From Amycolatopsis sp. (GTDB lineage Bacteria; Actinomycetota; Actinomycetes; Mycobacteriales; Pseudonocardiaceae): 64,000 nt of DNA. Location of the stretch: the NCBI RefSeq assembly GCF_025464955.1, contig NZ_JAODNM010000097.1, positions 19,432 to 83,431 of the forward strand, in the 5' to 3' direction. Both the position numbers and the translations under genes were made by a program. Under the pieces are notes generated by a model. It made no database searches, was not told where the DNA came from, and saw only the letters and a program-made list of their open reading frames with translations. Below are positions 33,884 through 42,756 of the stretch, piece by piece (position 1 is the first letter of the stretch; each line of letters starts with the position of its first letter).

Positions 33884-34375
33884 ATGGTTTTCAAGGTCGG
33901 AGAGACCGTCGTCTACCCGCACCACGGTGCCGCACTCATCGAGGCCATCGAAACCCGCGTGATCAAGGGCGAGGAAAAGAAGTACCTCGTCCTCAAAGTC
34001 GCGCAAGGGGATCTCACGGTTCGAGTGCCCGCTGACAACGCTGAGATCGTAGGCGTTCGTGACGTGGTCGGGCAAGAAGGACTGGACAAGGTTTTCGACG
34101 TACTGCGTGCTCCCCACACCGAAGAGCCCACGAACTGGTCTCGTCGGTACAAGGCCAACCTCGAGAAACTCGCCTCCGGCGATGTGAACAAGGTGGCTGA
34201 AGTGGTGCGCGACCTTTGGCGGCGAGAGAAGGACCGCGGCCTGTCCGCGGGCGAGAAGCGCATGCTGGCCAAGGCTCGGCAGATCCTGGTCAGCGAACTC
34301 GCACTCGCCGAAGGAACAGACGAGGACAAGGCTGGAGTCCTCCTCGACGAGGTTCTGGAAACCGCGGCGGTCTGA
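33884..34375 (+). CDS. carD: CarD-family RNA polymerase-binding regulator
   Basis: The 163-residue protein is almost identical in layout to mycobacterial CarD. It has an N-terminal RNAP-interaction domain (MVFKVGETVVYPHHGAALIE) and a C-terminal helical DNA-binding domain with NWSRRYKANLEKLASGD and GEKRMLAKARQ. CarD stabilises open promoter complexes, notably at rRNA promoters. It heads a housekeeping run with ispD 27 bases downstream. Confidence 0.95.
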   Translation: MVFKVGETVVYPHHGAALIEAIETRVIKGEEKKYLVLKVAQGDLTVRVPADNAEIVGVRDVVGQEGLDKVFDVLRAPHTEEPTNWSRRYKANLEKLASGDVNKVAEVVRDLWRREKDRGLSAGEKRMLAKARQILVSELALAEGTDEDKAGVLLDEVLETAAV

Positions 34376-34402
34376 CCCCGGGAAAGGGATTCGTCCACGA
34401 CG

Positions 34403-35065
34403 ATGAACGTCGTCGCGTTCGTTACCGCTGCCGATCGTGCCCCTGGTGAGCTCGACGTACTTTCACCGGTACATGGTCAAACGCTCCTGACGCACGCCGT
34501 GCGGGGGCTGCTCGACGCCGGATACGTGGATCTGGTGGTCGTGGTGGCTCCCCCGCGGCGCGCTGTCATGTTCACCGCCGCGCTGCGGGAGCTCGGCGCA
34601 CGCGGCGACGCCTGCCGGGTGGTGGAAGCAGCATCCCTCTGGCTTGCGATCGAAGCCACCGAAATTCCCGAAATCACCGTTGCCGCCTTTGATGTCGCTC
34701 TGGTCCACGACGGCGACCGGGCGTTCACGCCGCCGTCGGTGGTCCGGACCGTCGTCGACGCCGTCCGCGCCGGGGCGCCCGCGGTCGTCCCCGTCCTGCC
34801 GATGGCAGACACCGTGAAGCTCGTCGACGAAACCGGCGTGATTGTCGCCACTCAAGACCGCGAGCTCCTGCGAACCGCTCAGACCCCGCTCGGCTTCACA
34901 CCTGCCGCGCTGCGGGCCGCCGTCGAAACCGGCGAAGTGGACCTCACCACCCTCGAAATGCGGGTCGTCGAAGGCCATCCCAACGCGATGCGCGTCACCA
35001 CCCCGTTCGGCCTAGTGCTGGCCGACGCCGTCCTGGCGGCGAAGGAAGACGAGAAAAGCCTGTGA
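34403..35065 (+). CDS. ispD: IspD-like cytidylyltransferase with degenerate CTP-binding signature
   Basis: The 220-residue protein lies in the normal carD-ispD-ispF position and keeps later IspD features (VHDGDRAFTPPSVV, a TVK motif, TAQTPLGFTP). The N-terminal nucleotide loop, normally AAGxGxR followed by PK, reads AADRAPGELDVLSPV instead, without the glycines, arginine or lysine needed for CTP binding. IspD should make CDP-methylerythritol in the MEP pathway. Either this lineage tolerates the change or another enzyme supplies the activity. Its stop overlaps the ispF start as GTGA. Confidence 0.8.
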   Translation: MNVVAFVTAADRAPGELDVLSPVHGQTLLTHAVRGLLDAGYVDLVVVVAPPRRAVMFTAALRELGARGDACRVVEAASLWLAIEATEIPEITVAAFDVALVHDGDRAFTPPSVVRTVVDAVRAGAPAVVPVLPMADTVKLVDETGVIVATQDRELLRTAQTPLGFTPAALRAAVETGEVDLTTLEMRVVEGHPNAMRVTTPFGLVLADAVLAAKEDEKSL

Positions 35066-35553
35066 GAGTCGGTAACGGCGTCGATGTTCACCCGATCGAG
35101 CCAGGTCGGGTGTGCTGGATGGCGGGCCTCGAGTGGCCCGGCGTCGACGGCTGCGCCGGGCACTCCGACGGCGACGTCGCGGCACACGCGCTGTGTGACG
35201 CGCTGCTCTCCGCCGCCGGGCTCGGCGACCTCGGCTCGGTCTTCGGCACCGGCGACCCGCGCATGGTGGGCGCCCACGGCGCCGAGATGCTCGCCGAGGT
35301 CCGGGGCCTGCTCGAAGCCGCCGGTTGGCGGGTCGGCAACGCGACCGTGCAGATCGTCGGCAACGCGCCCCGCATCGGCACCCGCCGCGAAGAGGCCCAA
35401 CGTGTGCTCAGCGAGGCCGTCGGCGGCCCGGTCAGCGTCTCCGGCACGACGTCGGACGGACTCGGCCTGACCGGCCGAGGCGAGGGCGTCGCGGCGATCG
35501 CGACGGCACTGCTCCTGACTCGTGAGCGTTCCAACCGGCTAGAACCGGCCTGA
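35062..35553 (+). CDS. ispF: 2-C-methyl-D-erythritol 2,4-cyclodiphosphate synthase
   Basis: The 163-residue enzyme has the IspF zinc motif GVDVHP at its start, HSDGDVAAHALCDALLSAAGLGDLG, and the C-terminal TSDGLGLTGRGEGVAAIA. It makes MEcPP in isoprenoid synthesis. GTG at 35062 overlaps the ispD stop. The last codons and stop lie inside the ACTCGTGAG inverted repeat, so the terminator is partly coding. Confidence 0.95.
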   Translation: MRVGNGVDVHPIEPGRVCWMAGLEWPGVDGCAGHSDGDVAAHALCDALLSAAGLGDLGSVFGTGDPRMVGAHGAEMLAEVRGLLEAAGWRVGNATVQIVGNAPRIGTRREEAQRVLSEAVGGPVSVSGTTSDGLGLTGRGEGVAAIATALLLTRERSNRLEPA

Positions 35554-35565
35554 ACACTCACGAGT
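35518..35565 (+). terminator. ACTCGTGAGYGTTC inverted repeat over the ispF stop (locus 1)
   Basis: ACTCGTGAGCGTTC and GAACACTCACGAGT form a 14-bp stem (one G-T pair) around inner CCGGCT/AACCGG bases. A second copy of the same palindrome is at 53758-53831. It ends 60 bases before the next gene and is probably the ispDF terminator. Confidence 0.65.
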
Positions 35566-35624
35566 AGATGGTTTAAACCACTTAGCTCCCCAGTGACCGG
35601 TAACTCCACGCTAGAATTGGGCAA

Positions 35625-36311
35625 GTGACGATACGGGCTGTGCTGTTCGACTTCTCCGGTACCTTGTTCCGCCTCGAGCAGGATGAATCCTGGCTGGCCG
35701 ACCTCACCGACCACGGCGGGGACAGGCTCGACTTCGAGGCCCAGACCGAACTGATGCGACGGATGACCGCCCCCGTCGGCCAAGTGGTCGACCTCGACGA
35801 CGAACACCGGCACGCCTGGGAGAACCGCGACCTCGACCCCGGCCTGCACAAGAAGGTCTACCTCGAGGTCCTCAAACAGTCGGGGGTGCCCCGTGCCGAG
35901 CAGGCGCGCGCGCTCTACGACCGGCTGATCACGCCGACGCAGTGGACGCCGTACCCGGACACCGAGGCCGCGCTCAAGGGGCCGTCCGGCCGGGGGCTGC
36001 GCGTCGGGGTGCTGAGCAACATCGCGTTCGACATCCGGCCGGCGTTCGCGTCGCGCGGCTGGGACGCCTACGTCGACGCGTTCGTCCTCTCGTTCGAGGA
36101 GGGCGTGATCAAACCCGACCCGGCGATCTTCCAGATCGCCGTCGACCGGCTCGGCGTGCCCGCCGAAGATACGCTGATGGTGGGTGACAGCGAGGAGGCC
36201 GACGGCGGCGCCAGGGCCCTGGGCTGCGCGTTCGCCCTGGTCGACCCACTGCCGACCACCGGCCGCCCCGATGCCCTCCTGGCGGCGCTGCGAGCACACG
36301 GCGTCGGCTAG
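35625..36311 (+). CDS. HAD-superfamily hydrolase with DFSGT motif
   Basis: The 228-residue HAD protein has motif I FDFSGTLF, LSNIAFD as motif II, K in VIKPDP and GDSEEAD as motif IV. The second aspartate of the usual DxDxT is serine, which removes the general acid/base found in phosphatases. The cap domain lies between about residues 20 and 105. The substrate is unknown. GTG at 35625 directly precedes the first strand. It is found between ispF and cysS with its own upstream hairpin, so it may be separately expressed. Confidence 0.8.
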   Translation: MTIRAVLFDFSGTLFRLEQDESWLADLTDHGGDRLDFEAQTELMRRMTAPVGQVVDLDDEHRHAWENRDLDPGLHKKVYLEVLKQSGVPRAEQARALYDRLITPTQWTPYPDTEAALKGPSGRGLRVGVLSNIAFDIRPAFASRGWDAYVDAFVLSFEEGVIKPDPAIFQIAVDRLGVPAEDTLMVGDSEEADGGARALGCAFALVDPLPTTGRPDALLAALRAHGVG

Positions 36312-36362
36312 CATGCGGGCTCCGGTGAGCCATCGCTCACGCGGTACCCGTACCCTTTCCGG

Positions 36363-37754
36363 GTGGTCTTACACCTCTTCGACACGGCGACGCGCAGCTC
36401 GCGGGAGTTCCATCCCGCGCAGAGTGGAACGGCGTCCATCTACGTGTGTGGGGCCACCGTGCAGGGCATCCCCCATATCGGGCACGTCCGGGGTGCGCTG
36501 AACTACGACGTTCTCCGGCGCTGGCTTGTCCACAATGGACTCGACGTGCGGCTCGTCCGCAACGTCACGGACATCGACGACAAGATCCTCGCCAAAGCCG
36601 CCGACGCCGATCGGCCGTGGTGGGAGTGGGCCGCGACACACGAGCGCGCCTTCGAGGACGCCTACGAGGCGCTCGGCTGCCTGGCGCCGTCGATCGCGCC
36701 GCGCGCGACCGGGCATGTCACCCAGATGGTCGACTTGATGCAGCGGCTGATCGACAGCGGCCACGCGTACGCCGCCGACGGTGACGTCTACTTCTCCGTC
36801 GAGTCGTTCCGCGCGTACGGCGAACTGTCCGGCCACCGGCTCGACGAGGTCCAGCAGGGCGAGACCCCGACCAGGGGCAAGCGCGACCCGCGCGACTTCA
36901 CGCTGTGGAAGAGCACGAAGCCCGGCGAGCCGTCCTGGCCGACGCCGTGGGGCGACGGCAGGCCCGGCTGGCACCTCGAGTGCTCCGCGATGGCGACGGC
37001 GTACCTCGGCAGCGAGTTCGACATCCACGGCGGCGGCGTCGACCTGGTTTTCCCGCACCATGAGAACGAGCGCGCGCAGTCCAACGCCGTCGGCGACCCG
37101 TTCGCCCGGTTCTGGCTGCACAACGCCTGGGTGACGCTGTCCGGCGAGAAAATGTCGAAGTCGCTCGGCAATACTGTGTCGATCCCGGAGATGCTGCGGA
37201 AGTACCGCGCGCCGGAGCTGCGGTACTACCTCATCCAACCGCACTACCGGTCGACGATCGAGTACTCCGACGGCGCGGTCACCGAGGCCGCGCAGGCCTA
37301 CCAGCGGATCGAGCAGTTCCTCCGCCGCGTGGCCGCCATCGTCGGCGACGTCCACGTCGGCACCATCCGGAGAGAGTTCGCGGCCGCGCTGGACGAAGAC
37401 CTCGCCACCCCTCAGGCCTTCGCAGTGCTGCACAACACGGTCCGCGAAGGTAACGCCGCGCTCGACGCGGCCGACACTAAAGGGGCACTCGAAATCGCCG
37501 CGTCGGTGCGCGCGATGACGGCCGTGCTCGGGCTGGACCCGCTTTCGGAGCGCTGGGCGGAGACGTCCACTGGGCAGACACCCACCCGGCAGGCGCTGAC
37601 CGACCTGGTCGAAGGCCTGCTCAAGGAGCGCCAACTGGCACGAGCCGAGCGGGATTTCGCCCGCTCGGACGCCGTGCGTGACCGCCTCGCCGAGGCGGGC
37701 ATCGCGGTGGAGGACACCCCCCAAGGTCCGATGTGGACGGTGCGGGACGCCTAG
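36363..37754 (+). CDS. cysS: Cysteinyl-tRNA synthetase
   Basis: The 463-residue class I synthetase has the HIGH box in GIPHIGHVRGALNYD, the zinc ligands C/H in YVCGATVQG, WHLECSAMA and FPHHENERAQS, and KMSKS in GEKMSKSLGN. The size excludes the shorter mycothiol ligase MshC. GTG at 36363 begins in front of LHLFDT. It charges tRNA-Cys. It is followed by rlmB after 72 bases, the usual actinobacterial order. Confidence 0.95.
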   Translation: MVLHLFDTATRSSREFHPAQSGTASIYVCGATVQGIPHIGHVRGALNYDVLRRWLVHNGLDVRLVRNVTDIDDKILAKAADADRPWWEWAATHERAFEDAYEALGCLAPSIAPRATGHVTQMVDLMQRLIDSGHAYAADGDVYFSVESFRAYGELSGHRLDEVQQGETPTRGKRDPRDFTLWKSTKPGEPSWPTPWGDGRPGWHLECSAMATAYLGSEFDIHGGGVDLVFPHHENERAQSNAVGDPFARFWLHNAWVTLSGEKMSKSLGNTVSIPEMLRKYRAPELRYYLIQPHYRSTIEYSDGAVTEAAQAYQRIEQFLRRVAAIVGDVHVGTIRREFAAALDEDLATPQAFAVLHNTVREGNAALDAADTKGALEIAASVRAMTAVLGLDPLSERWAETSTGQTPTRQALTDLVEGLLKERQLARAERDFARSDAVRDRLAEAGIAVEDTPQGPMWTVRDA

Positions 37755-37826
37755 CGGGGCGCGGGCAGACAGGCGTGGCAGCAGCCGCGCACGGCTTCAC
37801 ACCAACACAGTTAGAGACTGATAGAC

Positions 37827-38780
37827 ATGGCAGGCAATTCCCGGCGTCAAGGCGCGATCCGCAAGGTCGGCACGAAGAAGGGCCCGGTTGTCGGCTCCGG
37901 CGGCCAGCGGCGCGCGGCGCTCGAAGGCAGGGGTCCGACGCCCAAGGCGGAGGACCGGCCGAACCACAAGAACTACCGGAAGCCGGGCGCCGACAAGCGC
38001 GACCAGTCACGGACCAAGAAGGCCGAGCGGCCCGAGCTGATCGCCGGCCGCAACCCGGTCGTCGAGGCGCTACGCGCCGCGATTCCGGCGACCGCGCTGT
38101 ACGTCGCGATCAACATCGAGGCCGACGACCGCGTGACCGACGCGGTCCGCATGGCCGCGGACCGGGGCATCTCGATCCTGGAGATCCCGCGCGAGGAGCT
38201 CGATCGCAAGACGAACCGCGCGGTGCACCAGGGCCTCGGCCTGCAGGTGCCGCCGTTCGACTACGCCCACCCCGACGAGCTGATGCAGGCCGCCCGTGAC
38301 TCCGGCGAGCCCGCCCTGTTCGTCGCGCTCGACGGCGTCACCGACCCCCGCAACCTCGGCGCGGTCATCCGCTCCGCGGCCGCGTTCGGCGCACACGGCG
38401 TCCTCCTGCAGGAGCGGCGTAGTGCCGGCATGACGGCCGTGGCGTGGCGGACAAGCGCCGGAACGGCCGCGAAGCTGCCGGTCGCGCTGGCCACGAACCT
38501 GACGCGTCAGCTCAAGGCGTGGGCCGAGAAGGGCCTGATGATCGTCGGCCTCGACGCCGAGGGCTCGGTCGACATCGACCAGCTCGACGTCGCCACGGAC
38601 CCGGTCGTCATCGTGCTCGGCGGCGAGGGCAAGGGCCTGACCCGCCTCGTCGGCGAGACCTGCGATGCGACGGTGTCGATTCCGATGGCGCACGGCGTCG
38701 AGTCGCTCAACGCCTCCGTCGCCGCGGGCGTCCTGCTGGCCGAGGTGGCACGACGTCGCCGCCTGGCCGGCCGTATGTGA
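37827..38780 (+). CDS. rlmB: 23S rRNA 2'-O-ribose methyltransferase (RlmB, SpoU family)
   Basis: The 317-residue protein has a basic N-terminal extension (1-68), a SpoU substrate-binding domain (IAGRNPVVEALRA) and a trefoil-knot SPOUT domain with DGVTDPRNLGAVIRSA, VLGGEGKGLTRL and MAHGVESLNASVA. The family methylates G2251-equivalent in 23S rRNA; TrmH-type tRNA methylation is less likely given the extension. A strong hairpin follows the stop. Confidence 0.9.
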   Translation: MAGNSRRQGAIRKVGTKKGPVVGSGGQRRAALEGRGPTPKAEDRPNHKNYRKPGADKRDQSRTKKAERPELIAGRNPVVEALRAAIPATALYVAINIEADDRVTDAVRMAADRGISILEIPREELDRKTNRAVHQGLGLQVPPFDYAHPDELMQAARDSGEPALFVALDGVTDPRNLGAVIRSAAAFGAHGVLLQERRSAGMTAVAWRTSAGTAAKLPVALATNLTRQLKAWAEKGLMIVGLDAEGSVDIDQLDVATDPVVIVLGGEGKGLTRLVGETCDATVSIPMAHGVESLNASVAAGVLLAEVARRRRLAGRM

Positions 38781-38790
38781 CCGCTTCAAA

Positions 38791-38847
38791 GACCCCTCGG
38801 GGCCACCCTCGTGGCGTTCAAGGCCACAGGGGTGGCCCCGAGGGGTC
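38791..38847. terminator. 18-bp GACCCCTCGGGGCCACCC hairpin
   Basis: Arms 38791-38808 and 38830-38847 are perfect inverse copies, with an inner GTGGC/GCCAC stem in the loop. It lies between the convergent rlmB and the hypothetical minus-strand gene and probably terminates both. Confidence 0.75.
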
Positions 38848-38869
38848 CGCGCACCCAGCGTGACCGCCG

Positions 38870-39379
38870 CTACGCAGCGTGATACTCCCGCAGGCCGGTG
38901 AGCCGTCGGCGGACCTCGGCGTTGGTCGGCAGCGAAGTGCCCGAGACGTAGCGCATGATGCCGTCGCGGGCCGGGTCGTCCGAAGCCTCGACGAAAGTCA
39001 CCGTCTCGTCGACCCCGGCGCCGAACAGCAGTTCCGAGTCCAGCCCGAACATCGTGTCGAAATTGGCGTTCTTCGCGTTCCACAGCGCGAAGACGTCGTC
39101 GAGTCGCGCCCGCTCGGCAACAAGCAGCGCGGCGAGGCACATGCTTTCCGTCAGTGACGCTCCGCGCTGGTGCATCAGCGTCTCCTGAGCGAGCAGGAAC
39201 ACCAGGAAGTCGGCGTCCGTGTCGCCGCAGGCGGCGAACAACTGCCCGAGCGTGCCTGCCCTGGCCTCGGCGTTGGCGTCGATGGAGGAGTCCTCGGGGG
39301 ACGCGGCGAAGGCGAGCGCGGACCAGCGCTGCCGGTCGTCCCGCCACCAATCCAGTTCAGGCGTCGATGGACCGTTCAT
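38870..39379 (-). CDS. Hypothetical 169-aa helical protein
   Basis: I do not recognise the family. The 169-residue soluble protein is mostly helical and acidic, with ELDWWRDDRQRWSALAFAA at the start, a long helix through the middle (TDADFLVFLLAQETLMHQR) and GLREYHAA at the end. ATG at 39379 has GAAGGGAAGG just upstream. It stands alone between a hairpin and the divergent acyltransferase gene. Confidence 0.6.
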   Translation of the reverse strand: MNGPSTPELDWWRDDRQRWSALAFAASPEDSSIDANAEARAGTLGQLFAACGDTDADFLVFLLAQETLMHQRGASLTESMCLAALLVAERARLDDVFALWNAKNANFDTMFGLDSELLFGAGVDETVTFVEASDDPARDGIMRYVSGTSLPTNAEVRRRLTGLREYHAA

Positions 39380-39490
39380 CGGCCTTCCCTTCTCTCACCT
39401 GTGGCGTTGCCTCCAAGACTCCAACCTTCGACCCGGCTCGGCAACCCCTCGGTTAGGGTCATGACCGCCGATCAAGGGGGCTACACACCG

Positions 39491-40924
39491 ATGTCGTTCA
39501 TTTCGCCGTTGTTCGTGTGGTACTTCCTGCCGGCGGTTCTGCTCGCCGTGCTGGTATGCCCGCGCAGCTGGCGCAACGGGGTCATCGCGGCCGCGAGCCT
39601 GGTCTTCTACGCCACCGGCGCCGGCCCGTACGTGCTGCTCCTGCTGGGCTGCATGCTGGTCAACTTCCTCGCCGGGCCGTTGCTGGAGCCCAACGAGTGG
39701 GACATGCGGCAGACGAGACGTCGCCGGATCCTCATCGGCGTCGTCTCCTTCGACGTCGTGATGCTGGTGATCTGGAAGTACGCCGGGTTCGCCACGCAAC
39801 AGATCGCCGCCATCGCGCATCTGTTCGGCGGCGGTTTCCCGGTGGCGAACCTGGTGCTCCCGATCGGCATCTCGTTCTTCACGTTCCACCATATTTCGTA
39901 CACCGTCGACATCTACCGCGGCGAACGCCATGCCCTGCGCAACCCGGTCTCGTTCGCCGCGTACATCGCGATGTTCCCCCAGCTGGTGGCCGGCCCGATC
40001 GTGCGCTACCGCGAGATCGCCGACCAGCTCCCCCAGCAGCGTCTGCACCGCCTCGACGACATCGCCGCCGGTTTCCCGCGGTTCGCGCTCGGGCTGTGCA
40101 AGAAGACGATCATCGCGGACACGCTGAGCCCCATGGTCGAAGCCTGTTTCGCGACGCCTCCGTCCGAGATGACCTTCGGCACCGCCTGGCTCGGCGCGGT
40201 CGGGTACACCCTCCAACTGTTCTTCGACTTCTCCGGTTACTCCGACATGGCGATCGGACTCGGCCGCATGTTCGGCTTCCGGCTGCCGGAGAACTTCGCG
40301 CGGCCGTACGCCTCGGTGACCATCACCGAGTTCTGGCGCCGCTGGCACATGTCGCTGTCGCGGTGGTTCCGCGACTACGTCTACATCCCGCTCGGCGGCA
40401 ACCGCGCGGGTACCGGGCACACCTACCGCAACCTCTGCATCGTGTTCGTCCTGACCGGCTTCTGGCACGGCGCGCAGTGGACGTTCCTGATCTGGGGGCT
40501 GTTCCACGGCGCGATGCTGATCATCGAGCGCGCGTTCGGGTTCGACACCACGCCGTCCGGCACCGCCGCCCGCATCGCGCGCCGGGCGCTGACCCTGGTG
40601 CTGGTGGTGTTCGGCTGGGTGTTCTTCCGGTCGCCCGACCTCGGGCACGCGCTCGGGATGCTCGGCCACATGCTGCTGCCGGACTTCAGCGGCCTCGGCG
40701 ACGTCGTGGACACGGCGCTCACCAACCAGCGGCTCGTCGTACTTTTGGCGGCGCTGGCGATCTTCGTCCTCCCATCACACCCAGTGACTGGCCCACTGCT
40801 GGAATCCTCGCGGAGCAAGCCGGCAACAGCCCTGCGTATCGGGGTCATGACGGTGGGTCTCACCTACTCGGCGATCCTCGTCGCCACCGGCACCTTCAGC
40901 CCTTTCCTGTACTACCAGTTCTGA
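39491..40924 (+). CDS. MBOAT-family membrane O-acyltransferase (AlgI-like)
   Basis: The 477-residue polytopic membrane protein has the AlgI/DltB MBOAT signature: FPQLVAGPIVRYREI, FFDFSGYSDMAIGLGRMFGF, TEFWRRWHMSLSRWFRDYVYIPLGGNR segments and the active-site histidine in LTGFWHGAQWTF. It would move acyl groups across the membrane onto a cell-surface or secreted glycan. No SGNH-type partner is adjacent. AGGGGG lies 10 bases before ATG 39491; ATG 39461 would lie at or before the probable transcript start. Confidence 0.85.
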   Translation: MSFISPLFVWYFLPAVLLAVLVCPRSWRNGVIAAASLVFYATGAGPYVLLLLGCMLVNFLAGPLLEPNEWDMRQTRRRRILIGVVSFDVVMLVIWKYAGFATQQIAAIAHLFGGGFPVANLVLPIGISFFTFHHISYTVDIYRGERHALRNPVSFAAYIAMFPQLVAGPIVRYREIADQLPQQRLHRLDDIAAGFPRFALGLCKKTIIADTLSPMVEACFATPPSEMTFGTAWLGAVGYTLQLFFDFSGYSDMAIGLGRMFGFRLPENFARPYASVTITEFWRRWHMSLSRWFRDYVYIPLGGNRAGTGHTYRNLCIVFVLTGFWHGAQWTFLIWGLFHGAMLIIERAFGFDTTPSGTAARIARRALTLVLVVFGWVFFRSPDLGHALGMLGHMLLPDFSGLGDVVDTALTNQRLVVLLAALAIFVLPSHPVTGPLLESSRSKPATALRIGVMTVGLTYSAILVATGTFSPFLYYQF

Positions 40925-40951
40925 GTTTTTTCGCGCTTAATCGACGATAAT

Positions 40952-41549
40952 TCAGGGCGCGAACCCCGTTTCCGAAAGGGAATTCCGCAGGATTTCCAGC
41001 ACGTCGTCTAGGGCTCGCACCAAAGTGCCCGGGGTAATCCTCGCGAGGGTGTCATCGATTACCCGCAGCCCCGTCCGGTCCAGCAAAAGTCTTTTCGTTG
41101 GTCACCCATTCGCCGCGCACCGCCGCCACGGCGTGCGCGGTCTGGCATGCGGCCGTGGCGATCACTCCGACGACGTCGGTCACATGGCCTCGCTCGGCGT
41201 GCGCGCCGCGAGCGTAGTCGAGCGTGACGCATGCGTCGCCCCACCACCGTGCCGGACCGGATTCCCTTAGCGCGTCGGGATAATCCGGCTGCGGCAGGGC
41301 GCCGCGCAGGATGCGGTTGACGGCCGGTTCCGCGACCACGAGTAGGTCGGAATGCCCGCCAGGCCAACCAAGTTCGCGCAGGTTCTCCGGGTTGAAAGCA
41401 CCCCGGTAGTAGACGGCGAAATCCCAGTCGCTGTCCGGCCGATGGGTGCGGGTGGCGCGGGAACCGCCGAGGGTCACGGCCTGAACGTGGTGCGGCCCGG
41501 CCAGCCCGGCGGCGACCTGGTCACCAAAGATTTCGTCTTCGGAACGCAT
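40952..41549 (-). pseudogene. Frameshifted nucleotidyltransferase-domain protein
   Basis: The minus frame from ATG 41549 encodes a minimal nucleotidyltransferase: GGSRATRTHRPDSDWDFAVYY with the GS-x(n)-DxD core, and HAERGHVTDVVGVIATAACQ. After GEWVTNEK the frame changes to an unrelated tail and stops at 41052. In the next frame the protein-like sequence LLLDRTGLRVIDDTLARI, then LVRALDDVLEILRNSL, continues to a stop at 40952. A single extra base near 41090 explains this. The full protein would be ~198 residues. A sequencing error cannot be excluded. Confidence 0.7.
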
Positions 41550-41746
41550 ACCCCGCAGCCTAAGCCGGTGCCAAGATGGTCAACATCCGATTAAAGATCG
41601 TCGTCGCCTTCTGTCACCTTCAGGGCCATCCAGGGTCCCCCAAATTTCTTATTTCCCCGTTCACCCAAGGCGCGTAGAGTAGCTCTCCGCACTCAAACCG
41701 ATACGTAGCGCACTCGGCTGATCGGGTGACACCAGGAGGTGAGGCT
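41550..41746. other. Intergenic promoter region of the three-gene cassette
   Basis: These ~200 bases separate the nucleotidyltransferase pseudogene from the membrane-protein gene. The composition is AT-richer than its surroundings (e.g. CAAATTTCTTATTT near 41641-41654). TAGAGT near 41675 is a possible -10. No coding sequence is supported. Confidence 0.35.
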
Positions 41747-42751
41747 TTGTCCGCGGATGCCAAGCGGCTCCGCAGTAACCCACTGCAAGAGATCTTCTGG
41801 ACCAGGACCAGCCTGTTACTGCTGATCCTGATCGTGGTCGCGGGTGTCAGCCTGCTGATCTCCAGCGCGATGAGCCCGGGCACCGGGAAAACGCTCGTCA
41901 GCGCGCTGGGCACCGGAACCTTGATCTCTGCGGTCGTGGGCTTCGGTCAAACCCTGATCACCGCCACTGCTTCCCAAAAAGCACTCGTCGCACCGGTGAT
42001 CGAGGAAAGCCGGCGCGCACTGCAGGAGCTCAGCGCCGAATACCGGTCGTTGAACCGGGAATTCTTTCCGACGCATGTCTTCGAGGCCACCACCGATCCG
42101 GACCCCGCGTTCAACCGGTTGATGATGGCCGACCTCAACGCGACCAGGCAATGTTTCTTCAGGGGTTTTTCCGCTCGTCACGCGGCCGCGAGACTGCTGC
42201 TTTCCCATACCGAGCGCGAACTCCGCGCGGTGATCGCCGATCCGCGCGACGCCAGCGCGATCAGCGGGCGCGCGCGTTATCTGCTCCGCCGGGAGGAGTC
42301 AGGCGTCGACTACGAGACCATCCAAAACCGCCTGCACAACGAAATCTGGATCGGCCTGGTCGGGCTGTACCTGGCCAGAAGCCATTGCGCGCAGGTGGAC
42401 ATCACCGTGGTGTCCGACCCGCCGCTGGACCGACTGGAAATGTTCGACGACAGCGTGTGGCTCACGTTGTACAGTGATATCGGCGGCGCAACGACCCTCT
42501 ATCCGCGAACCCTACGTTTCACCGAAGGCTCGTTCATGTACAACATGGAGCGCGCTGAGTTCCTGCGCGTCTGCAATTCGCGTTCCGGACGGCACTTCCA
42601 GATCATGCCCGACTCGACCAGACAGGATTTCCTCGCGCTGTTCGAGAAGATCACCGGTTCCCGATTGTCGGAGGAGCAATTCGGCGAACTCGAAGGTAAA
42701 TTCCACGCCTTCCGCAGAGAGTTCTCCGCGGTCGCCGAGTTGGGGGGCTGA
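41747..42751 (+). CDS. Unknown membrane-anchored protein (cassette gene 1)
   Basis: The 334-residue protein has two N-terminal membrane helices (about 22-40 and 50-72) and a large cytoplasmic domain. That domain includes ADLNATRQCFFRGFSARHAAA, DITVVSDPPLDRLEMFDDSV and TLYPRTLRFTEGSFMYNME. No family is recognised. TTG at 41747 is chosen because AGGAGGT lies 6 bases upstream, whereas GTG 41726 has no ribosome site. The next gene begins 5 bases after its stop, so the two are coupled. The anchored sensor-like layout is notable, but no function should be assumed. Confidence 0.7.
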   Translation: MSADAKRLRSNPLQEIFWTRTSLLLLILIVVAGVSLLISSAMSPGTGKTLVSALGTGTLISAVVGFGQTLITATASQKALVAPVIEESRRALQELSAEYRSLNREFFPTHVFEATTDPDPAFNRLMMADLNATRQCFFRGFSARHAAARLLLSHTERELRAVIADPRDASAISGRARYLLRREESGVDYETIQNRLHNEIWIGLVGLYLARSHCAQVDITVVSDPPLDRLEMFDDSVWLTLYSDIGGATTLYPRTLRFTEGSFMYNMERAEFLRVCNSRSGRHFQIMPDSTRQDFLALFEKITGSRLSEEQFGELEGKFHAFRREFSAVAELGG

Positions 42752-42756
42752 TCGGA

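Noticed and set aside
35088..36314. Antisense frame of 408 codons over ispF and the HAD gene
   Set aside because: Both sense genes are canonical; the antisense frame crosses an intergenic hairpin and has no motif.
36363..37754. Mycothiol ligase MshC instead of cysteinyl-tRNA synthetase
   Set aside because: The 463-residue length, the full anticodon-binding C-terminus and the synteny with rlmB fit CysS.
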